Assembly: GCA_036388895.1 (NCBI GenBank)
Contig: DASVQY010000061.1
Span: 58,370-122,369, forward strand
DNA: 64,000 bases
Source of the DNA: SXVE01 sp036388895
Lineage (GTDB): Bacteria; Acidobacteriota; Blastocatellia; Pyrinomonadales; Pyrinomonadaceae
Direction: 5' to 3'
Position numbers and translations under genes: made by a program. Under the pieces are notes generated by a model. It worked only from the letters and a program-made list of their open reading frames with translations. It made no database searches and was not told where the DNA came from. Numbering within the stretch: the stretch's first letter is position 1; every line of letters begins with the position of its first letter. Shown in pieces: positions 52,726 to 60,419 of this stretch.

Positions 52726-52812
52726 TAGTGGTATTTAACACAAACAATAATTAGGTAGCAAAAAAGACTTCTATATCGGGATGCTCAATTAACTAGAAGC
52801 GAGCAAACTACC
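52726..52812 (+). promoter_or_regulatory. Repeated stress-island cis element, copy 3
   Basis: Core at 52754-52782 (GGTAG, six A, GACTTCTATA, TCGGGAT). Upstream box TAGTGGTATTT at 52726-52736 and downstream box GCAAACTACC at 52803-52812 are at -28 and +49 from the core, exactly as in copy 2. It lies 53 bp before the SDR start at 52865. Confidence 0.75.
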
Positions 52813-52864
52813 ATTTAAAACCACAGTCGTGAGTGCATCGGTCATTCAAGGGAAAGCAGAACGG

Positions 52865-53602
52865 ATGAAAAAACTGGAAGGAAAAATCGTATTAGTAACG
52901 GGCGGCACGAGCGGAATCGGGCTGGCAACGGCAAAGCGTTTTGTCGCTGAAGGGGCTTATGTTTTTATTACCGGACGACGCCAGAAGGAACTGGACGAAG
53001 CGGTTAAGGAAATCGGCGCAACCGTACGCGGCGTGCAAGGCGACGTATCAAACTTGGAAGATTTAGACAACCTGTTTGCGACGATCAAGAACGAAAAGGG
53101 AACGCTCGACGTGGTTTTCGCCAACGCTGGATGGGGTGAATTCCTGCCGCTCGAAGCGATTACCGAAGAACATTTCGACAAAACTTTCGCGATTAATGTT
53201 AAGGGCGTCGCCTTTACCGTGCAAAAAGCGCTGCCGTTATTGAAAGACGGCAGCGCTGTGGTAATTAACGGCTCAATGGTCAGCATCCTAGGTCAGCCGG
53301 CCTTTAGCATTTACTCGGCGACGAAAGCCGCGGTGCGTTCGTTCGCACGAAATTGGTCGGTCGATTTAAAAGAGCGCAAAATTCGTGTCAACGTCGTCAG
53401 CCCCGGTTACATTCCAACACCCGGTTACGACCATCTGGGCATTACAAATGAAATGCTGGAAGCGGCAGTGGTTAACGTGCCGCTCGGACGCGTTGGCACG
53501 CCCGACGAAATCGCGAAAGCGGTAATCTTTCTAGCGTCAGACGACAGCAGTTACGTCAATGGCGTAGAGCTTTTCGTAGACGGTGGCGCAGCTCAAATCT
53601 AA
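52865..53602 (+). CDS. SDR family oxidoreductase (first of three)
   Basis: A 245-residue short-chain dehydrogenase. Cofactor motif VTGGTSGIGLATAKRF with FITGRRQKEL suggests NADP(H). Active-site set: NAG-W in VFANAGWGEFLPL, Ser in VINGSMVSI and YSATKAA (Tyr-x-x-x-Lys). C-terminal GRVGTPDEIAKAVIFLASDD. Probably reduces a carbonyl; substrate unknown. The ATG at 52865 is preferred over the GTG at 52829. Element copy 3 lies directly upstream. Confidence 0.93.
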   Translation: MKKLEGKIVLVTGGTSGIGLATAKRFVAEGAYVFITGRRQKELDEAVKEIGATVRGVQGDVSNLEDLDNLFATIKNEKGTLDVVFANAGWGEFLPLEAITEEHFDKTFAINVKGVAFTVQKALPLLKDGSAVVINGSMVSILGQPAFSIYSATKAAVRSFARNWSVDLKERKIRVNVVSPGYIPTPGYDHLGITNEMLEAAVVNVPLGRVGTPDEIAKAVIFLASDDSSYVNGVELFVDGGAAQI

Positions 53603-53718
53603 AAAATTATAAGTTTGATGATGTTCAGACGAGGGGATTTTTTTTGGAAGTTTGAAGAGGTAATACGAATACGAAGCAAAAAACTGCCTGAAGGCAAAAT
53701 AAAAAAGGAGATAATTCA

Positions 53719-54573
53719 ATGCCGACAATTACAACCAAAGACGGAACGCAAATTTATTATAAGGACTGGGGCAAAGGACAGCCAGTGGTGTTCAGCCACG
53801 GGTGGCCTCTTTCGGCTGACGCCTTTGAAGACCAAATGTTTTTCTTTGCCGAGCGCGGCTACCGCTGCATCGCACATGATCGCCGCGGTCACGGGCGCTC
53901 TGAGCAGACCTGGCACGGCAATAATCTGGATACCTATGCCGACGACCTTAACGACCTTGTTACAGCGCTGGATTTAAAAGACGCAATCCACGTTGGTCAT
54001 TCAACCGGAGGCGGAGAGGTCGCCCGCTATATCGGTCGACACGGAACTGAGCGAGTCGCAAAAGCTGTCCTGATTAGCGCGATTCCTCCGTTGATGCTGA
54101 AAACCGAAGCCAATCCTGTTGGCACGCCGATAGAAGCCTTCGACGAGCTACGTAAAAGCGTTCTGACTGATCGCTCGCAGTTCTGGAAAGACTTGAGTAT
54201 GCAATTTTACAGCTTTAACCGTCCGGGCGCGCAAATCTCGGAAGGTTTGCGGGAATCGTTCTGGCTCTGGAGCAGCATGGCTGGATTCCCGGCTTCTTAC
54301 TTTTGTATCAAGGCTTTTTCGGAAACCGATACGACTGAAGACCTCAAGAAATTCGATGTTCCAACACTTATCTTGCATGGCGACGACGATCAGATCGTGC
54401 CGATTGCGGCTTCGGCGCTTCTTTCGTCCAAAATCGTGAAGAACGCAATCTTGAAGGTTTATCCCGGATATCCACACGGAATGGCTCAGATATACAAAGA
54501 CCAAATTAATGCCGATTTGTTCGAGTTCGTTAAATCGAACCAGGCAAATGCCGGAGCTTCGGCGGGCAGTTAG
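53719..54573 (+). CDS. Alpha/beta hydrolase, non-heme haloperoxidase-like
   Basis: A 284-residue cytoplasmic alpha/beta hydrolase of the chloroperoxidase/esterase type. The opening TTKDGTQIYYKDWGKGQPVV and VFSHGWPLSADAFEDQM form the oxyanion region. The nucleophile Ser is in VGHSTGGGEVARYIGRHG, the Asp in ILHGDDDQIVPIAAS and the His in GYPHGMAQIY. Perhydrolase activity is typical of the family, consistent with the peroxide-stress setting. Ribosome site AAAGGAG. Confidence 0.93.
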   Translation: MPTITTKDGTQIYYKDWGKGQPVVFSHGWPLSADAFEDQMFFFAERGYRCIAHDRRGHGRSEQTWHGNNLDTYADDLNDLVTALDLKDAIHVGHSTGGGEVARYIGRHGTERVAKAVLISAIPPLMLKTEANPVGTPIEAFDELRKSVLTDRSQFWKDLSMQFYSFNRPGAQISEGLRESFWLWSSMAGFPASYFCIKAFSETDTTEDLKKFDVPTLILHGDDDQIVPIAASALLSSKIVKNAILKVYPGYPHGMAQIYKDQINADLFEFVKSNQANAGASAGS

Positions 54574-54763
54574 TAGGAAAGACGATAAATTAACTGCAAT
54601 TTTGAGTCGCTGCAAGATTGGATTCGGAGAAATCAGAATGAGTTATTTGAGGCGGGTTTGCTCGCCTCTTGAATTACCATTCCAGTCTTTTATTTTTTAG
54701 CGAAACTGCTGTTAATGGAAGAATCCTATTTTATTCATTGATTAATAAGGAGAAATTAAAATC

Positions 54764-55135
54764 ATGAATGAACAAATCATAAGAAACAATTGGAAAGATT
54801 ATTTGAACGATTTCAGCCGCCGTAACCGGATGCGTCCGGCGCGGCTCGAAATTCTCAGCGATGAAATGGGAGCTAGCGAACAGGCGCAGCATTTGCCGCT
54901 GGTCGGTATCAGCTACGAAGAAAAAGGTTCGGACGCGGGCGACGCTCTTGTTTCGCTCGGCGATGAAGGCGCAGCCGATGACAGACATCTGATTCACGCC
55001 ATCAGCCAAATAACGAGCATCACAGCTCGCACGGGTGAAGACAGCCGCGAAGACGCGCTCGAAATTACGGACGCGGACGGCACAAAAACAATTTTGATTT
55101 TTGAGCAGCCTTTGCAGCTCCCGGTGGAAAATTAG
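54764..55135 (+). CDS. DUF5335 family protein
   Basis: A 123-residue soluble protein with the DUF5335 pattern: NNWKDYLNDFSRRNRMRPAR, then QHLPLVGISYEEKGSDAGDA and HLIHAISQITSITARTGED. Function unknown. AAGGAG ribosome site. It sits in the run of stress-island genes on the plus strand and precedes the second alpha/beta hydrolase by 73 bp. Confidence 0.85.
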   Translation: MNEQIIRNNWKDYLNDFSRRNRMRPARLEILSDEMGASEQAQHLPLVGISYEEKGSDAGDALVSLGDEGAADDRHLIHAISQITSITARTGEDSREDALEITDADGTKTILIFEQPLQLPVEN

Positions 55136-55208
55136 GCGGATAAATAATCGAACATTTCGGCGGAGCGGCTTTTATCGCTTCGTCTTTACCTCTTGTAGGA
55201 GAAAAATT

Positions 55209-55916
55209 ATGAATGAAGAATCAGTAAAAAATATAGTTTTAGTGCACGGCGCTTTTGCAGACGCTTCCGGCTGGGAAGGCGTTTATCGAACGCTTAAAAA
55301 TGACGGTTACAACGTTGCAGTGGTGCAGAACCCGACAGTATCTTTGACCGAAGATGTTGCATTTACGAAGCGCGTCATTCAGGCGCAGGACGGTCCGGTC
55401 GTGCTCGTCGGACATTCCTACGGCGGAGCGGTCATCACCGAAGCCGGTAACGATCCGCAGGTCAAGGCTCTTGTTTATATAGCGGGCTGGCTCCCGGATG
55501 AAGGCGAGTCGGTCTTGACACTTATCAAAACCTTGCCCCCTGACGCGCCTTCGGCGCCTATAACACCGCCCCAGGACGGCTTTATTTTCGTAGAACAAGC
55601 CAAGTTTCCCGCTTCCTTCGCGGGCGATTTAGACCGGGAAAAAGCTGAATTTATGGCTGCTTCACAAGTCCCGTGGGGCGAGAAAGCAATCACGGAGACA
55701 ATCACCGAAGCAGCCTGGAAAAAGAAACCGAGCTGGTATCTGATTTCCGCCGATGACTTGATGATCCCTCCCGAAGCACAGCGTTCCATGTCCAAACGCG
55801 CCGGCGCTACAGTCGTAGAATCGCCGGGCAGCCACTCTATATTTATTTCGCATCCCGAAACGGTCGTCAAAATGATTAAAGAGGCGGCTCAAGTCGCTAG
55901 GGCGGCAGCGAGCTAA
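55209..55916 (+). CDS. Alpha/beta hydrolase, paralogue of the 50607 hydrolase domain
   Basis: A 235-residue cytoplasmic protein with no leader. It matches the first domain of the 50607 protein closely: NIVLVHGAFADASGWEGVYR, VVQNPTVSLTEDVAFTKRVI, nucleophile in VLVGHSYGGAVITEAGND, then VKALVYIAGWLPDEGESV, an ISADDLMIPPEAQRSMSKRA acid loop and a SPGSHSIFISHP His. The ATG at 55209 with a TAGGAG site is correct; an upstream in-frame start at 55101 overlaps the DUF5335 gene and is not favoured. It lacks the DUF6130 part. Confidence 0.92.
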   Translation: MNEESVKNIVLVHGAFADASGWEGVYRTLKNDGYNVAVVQNPTVSLTEDVAFTKRVIQAQDGPVVLVGHSYGGAVITEAGNDPQVKALVYIAGWLPDEGESVLTLIKTLPPDAPSAPITPPQDGFIFVEQAKFPASFAGDLDREKAEFMAASQVPWGEKAITETITEAAWKKKPSWYLISADDLMIPPEAQRSMSKRAGATVVESPGSHSIFISHPETVVKMIKEAAQVARAAAS

Positions 55917-55987
55917 ATCCGGCGTGTGGCTCGATTCATAAGCCTGGATTTCGGGGTGTAAGTTATTAAATCGAAAGGAGAATAACA

Positions 55988-56725
55988 ATGGACAGTAATA
56001 ATAAAGTCGCAATTATTACGGGAGGTTCTGGCGGAATCGGTCGCGCGGTCAGCTTGAGACTGGCGAGTGACGGCTTTGCAATAGCGGTGAATTACGCGGG
56101 AAATCAACAGGAAGCAGACAAGGTCGTTGCTGAGATTGAATCAATCGGCGGGCGAGCTTTCGCTTTTAAGGCTGATGTTTCCAACAGCGCGGAGGTCGAA
56201 AGTCTTTTTCAGAAAACGATTGATGAATTCGGCGGCGTTGATGTGGTCGTAAACACCGCCGGGATTATGCCGCTGCAAAAAATTATGGACGGCGACGAAG
56301 CATCGTTTGATAAGGTCATTGCCATAAACTTACGCGGAACTTACATAGTCTTCAAACACGCCGCGCGGCGTTTGAGAGAAGGCGGACGCATCATTGCGTT
56401 TTCGAGCAGCGTTATCGCCAAATCGTTTCCGGGCTACGGCGCTTATATAGCGAGCAAATCAGGAGTCGAAGGGTTGGTTCGCGTCCTCGCCAATGAACTG
56501 CGCGGGCGCAACATCACCGTCAACGCCATCGCTCCGGGACCTACCGGGACGGATTTGTTCTTTAAAGGAAAAAACGACGAGCAAATTGACGAATTTCGGA
56601 AGATGAGCCCGCTCGAGCGAATCGGCACACCCGAAGACATCGCCGATGTGATTTCGTTTTTGGCGGGCAAAGACGGCGGCTGGATTAACGCTCAAGTCGT
56701 TCGCGCCAACGGCGGCTTTGCATAA
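55988..56725 (+). CDS. SDR family oxidoreductase (second of three), FabG-like
   Basis: A 245-residue SDR. Motifs: AIITGGSGGIGRAVSLRL, NYAGNQQEAD (NADP-type), VVVNTAGIMPLQKIMDG, Ser in IIAFSSSVIAKSFPG and YIASKSG (YxxxK). C-terminal RIGTPEDIADVISFLAGKDG. It resembles 3-oxoacyl-ACP reductases but lies in no lipid cluster. Ribosome site AAAGGAG. Confidence 0.93.
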   Translation: MDSNNKVAIITGGSGGIGRAVSLRLASDGFAIAVNYAGNQQEADKVVAEIESIGGRAFAFKADVSNSAEVESLFQKTIDEFGGVDVVVNTAGIMPLQKIMDGDEASFDKVIAINLRGTYIVFKHAARRLREGGRIIAFSSSVIAKSFPGYGAYIASKSGVEGLVRVLANELRGRNITVNAIAPGPTGTDLFFKGKNDEQIDEFRKMSPLERIGTPEDIADVISFLAGKDGGWINAQVVRANGGFA

Positions 56726-56827
56726 AAAAGGCTCGCCGCTTTTGTAAACGCTGCTCTTAAACATTTCGTGCACCAAATTTAATCACGTATGAAATGAAGC
56801 AGTTTTAGTTATAAAAGGAGAATTATT

Positions 56828-57742
56828 ATGAAAAAAGTGATTGTGGTAACCGGCACTTCGAGCGGATTTGGTGCGCTCGCCGCACGCGCTTTGGCGCAAG
56901 CCGGAAATACGGTTTACGCGAGTATGCGAGAAACGAAAGGGCGAAATGCGCCGAAAGTTGATGAAATAAAAAAATACGCCGCTGATAATTCGGTTGATTT
57001 GCGGGCGCTTGAACTCGATGTCGCTTCTGAGAATTCTGTTAATGCGGCGATTCAAACGATTATCAATGAAACTGGGCGTCTCGATGCAATAGTTCACAAC
57101 GCCGGACATATGGTTTTCGGTCCTGCTGAAGCCTTTACGCCTGAACAATATGCCGAGTTGTACGACACAAACGTGATCGGAACGCAGCGCGTCAACCGCG
57201 CCGCTCTGCCGCATCTCCGTTCGCAGGGAAACGGACTGCTCGTTTGGGTTTCGAGCAGCAGCGCGAAAGGCGGAACGCCGCCCTTTCTCGCTCCTTATTT
57301 CGCGGCGAAAGCGGCGATGGATTCGCTTGCCGTCAGTTATGCGGGAGAACTGGCGCGCTGGGGAATTGAAACATCCATCATCGTGCCGGGCGCGTTTACC
57401 AAGGGAACAAACCATTTTCAACATGCCGGAACGCCCGCCGACAAAGCGCGGGCAGAAGAATACGCTTCGGGCGCAACCGCCAGCCTCGCCGACGAAACCA
57501 TGCGCGGGCTTGCCGCGGCTGTGCCGCCGGACGCAGATGTCAGCGCGGTAGCCGAGGCGATAGTCCGGGTCGTCGAGATGCCTTTCGGCACGCGCCCGTT
57601 TCGCACGCACATTGACCCCGCACAGGACGGCTCCGAAGTCGTCAGCGTGGTCGCCGACCATATCCGAGCCGAATTTCTGCGCCGGATAGGACTCGCCGAC
57701 CTGCTTAAACCGCGTGGTGCCGCCGCCCGTGCCGGTGTTTGA
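56828..57742 (+). CDS. SDR family oxidoreductase (third of three)
   Basis: A 304-residue SDR, longer than the other two. Motifs: VVTGTSSGFGALAARALAQ, YASMRETKGRNAP, AIVHNAGHMVFGPAEAFTP, Ser in LLVWVSSSSAKGG and YFAAKAAMDS (YxxxK). The extra C-terminal part ends AAARAGV. It resembles retinol/ketone-type SDRs. Probably co-transcribed with the second SDR. Confidence 0.92.
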   Translation: MKKVIVVTGTSSGFGALAARALAQAGNTVYASMRETKGRNAPKVDEIKKYAADNSVDLRALELDVASENSVNAAIQTIINETGRLDAIVHNAGHMVFGPAEAFTPEQYAELYDTNVIGTQRVNRAALPHLRSQGNGLLVWVSSSSAKGGTPPFLAPYFAAKAAMDSLAVSYAGELARWGIETSIIVPGAFTKGTNHFQHAGTPADKARAEEYASGATASLADETMRGLAAAVPPDADVSAVAEAIVRVVEMPFGTRPFRTHIDPAQDGSEVVSVVADHIRAEFLRRIGLADLLKPRGAAARAGV

Positions 57743-57959
57743 ATATGAGCAATCGAAAACAAAACCGGCGAAAATGGCTTTTTCTTATAGGGTAAAGTTG
57801 AAAGCAGCGGATTTTACGCTGATTCCGGCGCAACGATACATATTCGGCAAGCTTTGAATGGCTTCTTATGAAGATCGGCTTCTGGGAGGTCAGATGTTTT
57901 GGTGTTGTCAACAAAGTTGATTGAGATCAAGTTCATTATGGAGATGAGATAGCGTCATC

Positions 57960-58574
57960 ATGCAGCAGCGATATTTAAAAGAGCCTGGGACGGTGCTGAA
58001 CTGGTATGACTTCCTTTGTCCTTTCTGTTACATCGGGCAGCATCGAAACGCAATCCTCATGAGGCACGGACTGCGTGTCGTCGAGTTGCCGTTCCAGGCT
58101 CATCCGGAAATTCCGCCTGGCGGAATTCCAGTGGGTCCTCGCGTCGGTTCGATGTACGCAATGCTGGAGCGAGAGGCTAAAGAAGCCGGATTGTTGCTGA
58201 AGTGGTCGGCGCGACTTCCGAATACTCGTCGGGCATTAGCCGCTGCCGAGTGGATCCGGCGGCATTACCCGCGCGCGTTCCCTCAGTTACGTAGAGAACT
58301 CTTTGAAGCACACTTTGTTCTGGGCGAGGATCTTGATGACCCAGCCGTTGTTGACCGACACGCTGACAGGTCGGGCATTGACCTCACAGCTTTGCATGCG
58401 GCACTTGCCGACGGTAGTGCAGAAGAATATGTATTAGAGTCCGAGATGCTTGCCCGCCAATATGGCGTTCAAGGCACTCCCGCCTGGCTAATTGGCGAAC
58501 AATTGATTGTGGGACTCCGCCCGGCGGCTGAATTTGAACGACTTTCGGAGTACGTGGCGAAGCAGCCGCAATGA
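57960..58574 (+). CDS. DsbA-fold thiol oxidoreductase (FrnE-like)
   Basis: A 204-residue protein with no signal peptide. The active site is DFLCPFCYIGQHR (CPFC), with the cis-proline in YGVQGTPAWLIGEQLIVG. The helical insertion (ALAAAEWIRRHYPRAFPQLR) is that of DsbA-like FrnE/2-hydroxychromene-carboxylate-isomerase proteins. FrnE-type proteins act as cytoplasmic disulfide oxidoreductases in oxidative stress. Codon use (AGG, CCT, GGG, CTC frequent) looks unlike the neighbours, suggesting a recent arrival. Confidence 0.9.
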   Translation: MQQRYLKEPGTVLNWYDFLCPFCYIGQHRNAILMRHGLRVVELPFQAHPEIPPGGIPVGPRVGSMYAMLEREAKEAGLLLKWSARLPNTRRALAAAEWIRRHYPRAFPQLRRELFEAHFVLGEDLDDPAVVDRHADRSGIDLTALHAALADGSAEEYVLESEMLARQYGVQGTPAWLIGEQLIVGLRPAAEFERLSEYVAKQPQ

Positions 58575-58621
58575 TTTGAGTCGCAGTGTAATGAGACCTG
58601 GAAAGGGAGGGATGTTCTGTC

Positions 58622-59116
58622 ATGCTGAATGAAGATCGAATCGAAGCAAGTGTAACGATACGACGCGCCGTAGAGGATGTTTTCAGGTTTTATAGAGATT
58701 TCAAGAATTTACCTAGCTTCTTAGGGGACGTTATGGCGGTAGAGGAGACTGGTCCGGCAACTTCTCGATGGATAATACAAGGACCGTTAGGGATTCGAGT
58801 GAACTGGACAATAAAAGTGACGGAGGAATGCGTAAACGAGTTGATTCGCTATGAAACCGTCACTTTGCCCGCACTAAGAACCTGTTGGGAAATCTATTTC
58901 GGACCTGGAACTGGGACCGGTGAGGCGGAAGTTCGCGAAGTAATGAAAACACCTTTGGGGAGACTGGGACGCGTCGCACTCGCGTTGATAGGAAAGTTTC
59001 CAGCCGAGGAAGTCGCTTCAAATTTACACAGGTTGAAGCAGGTAATGGAAACGGGAAGAGTAACTGACACGAGCCATTCTGTCGCTGGGAAGTTTGTACT
59101 GAAACAAAAAGAATGA
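58622..59116 (+). CDS. SRPBCC (START-like) family protein
   Basis: A 164-residue protein with the SRPBCC opening ASVTIRRAVEDVFRFYRDFK-NLPSFL, then a run of strands (WIIQGPLGIRVNWTIKVTEE) and a final helix FPAEEVASNLHRLKQVMETG. This is the coenzyme-Q-binding/polyketide-cyclase-like ligand cavity fold; ligand unknown. Strong AGGGAGGG ribosome site. Codon texture resembles the DsbA-like and aldolase genes around it. Confidence 0.85.
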   Translation: MLNEDRIEASVTIRRAVEDVFRFYRDFKNLPSFLGDVMAVEETGPATSRWIIQGPLGIRVNWTIKVTEECVNELIRYETVTLPALRTCWEIYFGPGTGTGEAEVREVMKTPLGRLGRVALALIGKFPAEEVASNLHRLKQVMETGRVTDTSHSVAGKFVLKQKE

Positions 59117-59207
59117 GCAAAACCAAAAGCACAGGTATCCGCCATGCGTTGCGCCAAGCGTAATATGTTTATCGCTCCACAGAGCAACTTTAGAAAAGGG
59201 GGTTCAA

Positions 59208-60074
59208 ATGAAAGTTTTACGGGATGTACTGGGGGACGCCGAGAGGGAAGAGGTGGCTGTCGGACACTTCAACGTCGCCGATTTGGTTCTACTAAAGGCA
59301 GTTTTCGCCTCTGCGAAGGAACTGAATGTTCCTGTGATAATTGGTGTATCCGAGGGTGAACGAGAGTTTATGGGTGTGCGTCAGATTGCGGCGCTGGTTC
59401 GAAGCCTGCGCGACGAGTTCGATTTTCCGATTTTTCTGAACGCCGATCACACCCACTCACTTGAGAAGGCAGTCGAAGCCGCAAAGTCCGGGTTTGACTC
59501 AATCGTATTTGATGCTTCAGCGCTGCCCTTCGAACAAAATGTGTATGAAACGAGAAATGCTGTGCAGGCAATCAAAGCAATCAATCCCTCCATTCTGGTG
59601 GAGGGGGAGCTCGGCGACATCGGAACCGGTTCTCGAATACATGAAGAGGCTGTCGGTATGACAGTGAGCCTGACAAATCCTGAAGAAGCGAAACATTTCG
59701 TCGAATCTACCGGAGTAGACATTCTGGCTCCTGCGGTAGGTACTATGCACGGCATGTTAAAGAGTATGGTCGAAGGAGAAACGAGTAAGCACTTAGATAT
59801 TGAGAGGATCGCACGAATCAAGCGTGCGGTGCGAGTCCCTCTTACGCTGCACGGCGGGTCGGGAACAGCCGGTCAGGATTTGCGTGAGGCTATAGCTGCT
59901 GGAATAAATATCATCCACATCAATACGGAATTGCGTATAGCATGGAGACGTGCCCTGGAAGAGGCTCTGGTCGATCAGCCCCAGGAGGTTGTCCCTTACA
60001 AGATTCTTAGGTTCCCGCTGGAATCGGTGAAGCAGCTAGCTCTGTCTCACCTGAGGTTATTTAACAACAGCTAA
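59208..60074 (+). CDS. Class II fructose-bisphosphate/ketose-bisphosphate aldolase
   Basis: A 288-residue Zn aldolase. Metal and catalytic motifs in order: FLNADHTHSLEKAVEAAKSG (Asp-His), LVEGELGDIGTGSRI (Glu), AVGTMHGMLKS (His), LTLHGGSGTAGQDLREAIAA (His and phosphate-binding Gly/Ser), NIIHINTELRIAWRRAL. The length and the SGFDSIVFDASALPFEQNV block fit the FbaA/KbaY group. It would cleave ketose bisphosphates; the sugar (fructose or tagatose) is not fixed. Ribosome site AAAGGGGG. It is the last of three genes with foreign-looking codon use. Confidence 0.92.
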   Translation: MKVLRDVLGDAEREEVAVGHFNVADLVLLKAVFASAKELNVPVIIGVSEGEREFMGVRQIAALVRSLRDEFDFPIFLNADHTHSLEKAVEAAKSGFDSIVFDASALPFEQNVYETRNAVQAIKAINPSILVEGELGDIGTGSRIHEEAVGMTVSLTNPEEAKHFVESTGVDILAPAVGTMHGMLKSMVEGETSKHLDIERIARIKRAVRVPLTLHGGSGTAGQDLREAIAAGINIIHINTELRIAWRRALEEALVDQPQEVVPYKILRFPLESVKQLALSHLRLFNNS

Positions 60075-60079
60075 TTCGT

Positions 60080-60250
60080 GATCGCCGTCACCACAGAATC
60101 GAACACGGCGTGATTTTGCATGTCGAAGCGTTTGATTGGAATTGCCCGTAGTATATGACGTCGCGTTTTATGATTGAGGAAATCAGACAAATGAGCCAGC
60201 GGCTTTACGAACACATCGAAAAACTCGAAGCAGAAATCAAAAGATTGTAA
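60080..60250 (+). pseudogene. C-terminal remnant of a pyridoxamine-phosphate-oxidase-like FMN protein
   Basis: One frame reads RIEHGVILHVEAFDWNCP, then TAG at 60149-60151, then YMTSRFMIEEIRQMSQRLYE and HIEKLEAEIKRL before TAA at 60248-60250. The order HVEAFDWNCPQ(H/Y)(I/M)T.RF is a strongly conserved C-terminal motif of pyridoxamine 5'-phosphate oxidase-like FMN-binding proteins; CAG to TAG explains the stop. Only the last ~55 residues remain, directly after the aldolase gene. The tail is a coiled helix. Confidence 0.75.
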
Positions 60251-60419
60251 GTACAGTATGATTAAAGGGCATGAATGTAAGAGCTACAAAACAGTGCGAT
60301 CTGCATTGGCTCAGCGAATTGACTGCTAAAATATCTCTCCAAACTGAAAACGATTTATCCTCAAAATTTATAGGAAGCGTATTACGTTTTATTAAATACA
60401 ATTCTCTATTTTCCTTGTT
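60251..60419. other. Intergenic gap, no gene seen
   Basis: AT-rich; no coding frame or hairpin accepted. It separates the remnant from the convergent flavoprotein gene. Confidence 0.35.

Noticed and set aside
48038..52782. The three-copy element as a sigma-54 promoter
   Set aside because: I looked for the GG-N10-GC core of -24/-12 promoters in each copy and did not find it, so the element is not itself a sigma-54 promoter.
56783..57661. A 292-codon minus-strand frame
   Set aside because: Antisense to the third SDR, Arg/Gly-rich with no domain pattern.
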